Shown one piece after another: positions 63,882-64,000 of a stretch of DNA of 64,000 bases. Numbering within the stretch: the first letter of the stretch is position 1; every line of letters begins with the position of its first letter. Source of the stretch: Candidatus Jettenia sp. (GTDB taxonomy: Bacteria > Planctomycetota > Brocadiia > Brocadiales > Brocadiaceae); the NCBI GenBank assembly GCA_021650895.1, contig CP091278.1:1207659-1271658 (forward strand). The letters run 5' to 3'. Under the pieces are notes generated by a model that did not search any database, had not been told where the DNA came from, and saw only the letters and a list, made by a program, of their open reading frames with translations. The translations under genes and the position numbers were made by a program.

Positions 63882-64000
63882 ATGGAACCAGATCAATTTG
63901 CTTCAGGCCAGCCTTTGGTGTCGGTCATTATCCCTGCATACAATGCGGAAGCTTTTATTCTGCATACATTAAATTCAGTGATCTCTCAAACTTACAAAAA
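63882..64000 (+). CDS. Start of a family 2 glycosyltransferase, cut by window edge
   Basis: The frame reads FASGQPLVSVIIPAYNAEAF followed by ILHTLNSVISQTYK, the standard beginning of a GT2 enzyme. The ATG at 63882 has AAGGA nine bases before it; ATGs at 63864 and 63876 are in frame. It continues past the right edge, so the glycan cluster extends further. Confidence 0.85.
   Translation, partial: MEPDQFASGQPLVSVIIPAYNAEAFILHTLNSVISQTYK

Overview
The window looks like a chromosomal segment from an AT-rich Gram-negative-type bacterium, most probably a planctomycete of the anammox order (Brocadiales). That placement is an inference. It rests on a SpoVG with a built-in zinc ribbon, RnfB, Hsp20, a di-haem cytochrome, very large PAS-type kinases, a heptose kinase start (implying LPS) and many short palindromic repeats. 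No hydrazine synthase, hydrazine dehydrogenase, rRNA or tRNA gene is present to settle it.

Layout. 1-3.2 kb: a minus-strand signalling operon (histidine kinase, receiver-XRE regulator, start of hldE). 3.5-10.6 kb: a persulfide-dioxygenase-like protein, aldo/keto reductase, TauE-type exporter, geranylgeranyl-reductase-like flavoprotein, processive glycosyltransferase and RluA-type pseudouridine synthase. 10.9-16.5 kb: a secreted metallophosphoesterase and a 1072-residue membrane kinase. 17-23.5 kb: a complete RND efflux operon lying exactly between two direct copies of a ~127 bp repeat. 23.8-31.8 kb: hflK-hflC, a HypE/PurM-like protein, a BshB1-like deacetylase, THEP1 NTPase with an MTH1187-family partner, a PRPP synthetase and a di-haem cytochrome.

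32.4-40 kb is an accessory region full of debris. It holds a 628 bp dead copy of the PRPP synthetase gene, a frameshifted remnant of a restriction-modification enzyme, two lipoproteins, a DUF262-HNH nuclease and three toxin-antitoxin modules, one of them with a wrecked PIN toxin. 40.4-55.5 kb returns to housekeeping: DUF362 ferredoxin, recG, hsp20, rsmE, rnfB, a Uma2 nuclease, ilvB, spoVG, ispE, rsmD, prfB, glyA and gpsA. The prfB gene has its programmed frameshift and also a second, unexplained one; spoVG is frameshifted as well.

56-64 kb is a surface-polysaccharide cluster: polysaccharide deacetylase, three family 2 glycosyltransferases, a Wzm/Wzt-type ABC exporter and a twitch-type radical SAM enzyme. 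Inside it sits a recognisable cyclic di-GMP (GEMM-I) riboswitch followed by a perfect 24 bp hairpin. The first coding trace after it is a gutted second copy of the exporter permease, so the switch may have been stranded by gene decay, or may now act on the glycosyltransferase further on. A dispersed genomic hairpin appears to sit inside the riboswitch P3 arm.

Intergenic DNA carries several short repeat families, including a 190 bp terminal-inverted-repeat element in two copies, one of them nested in another repeat. The strongest leads are the riboswitch locus, the repeat-bounded RND operon, the prs partial duplication and the nested MITE.
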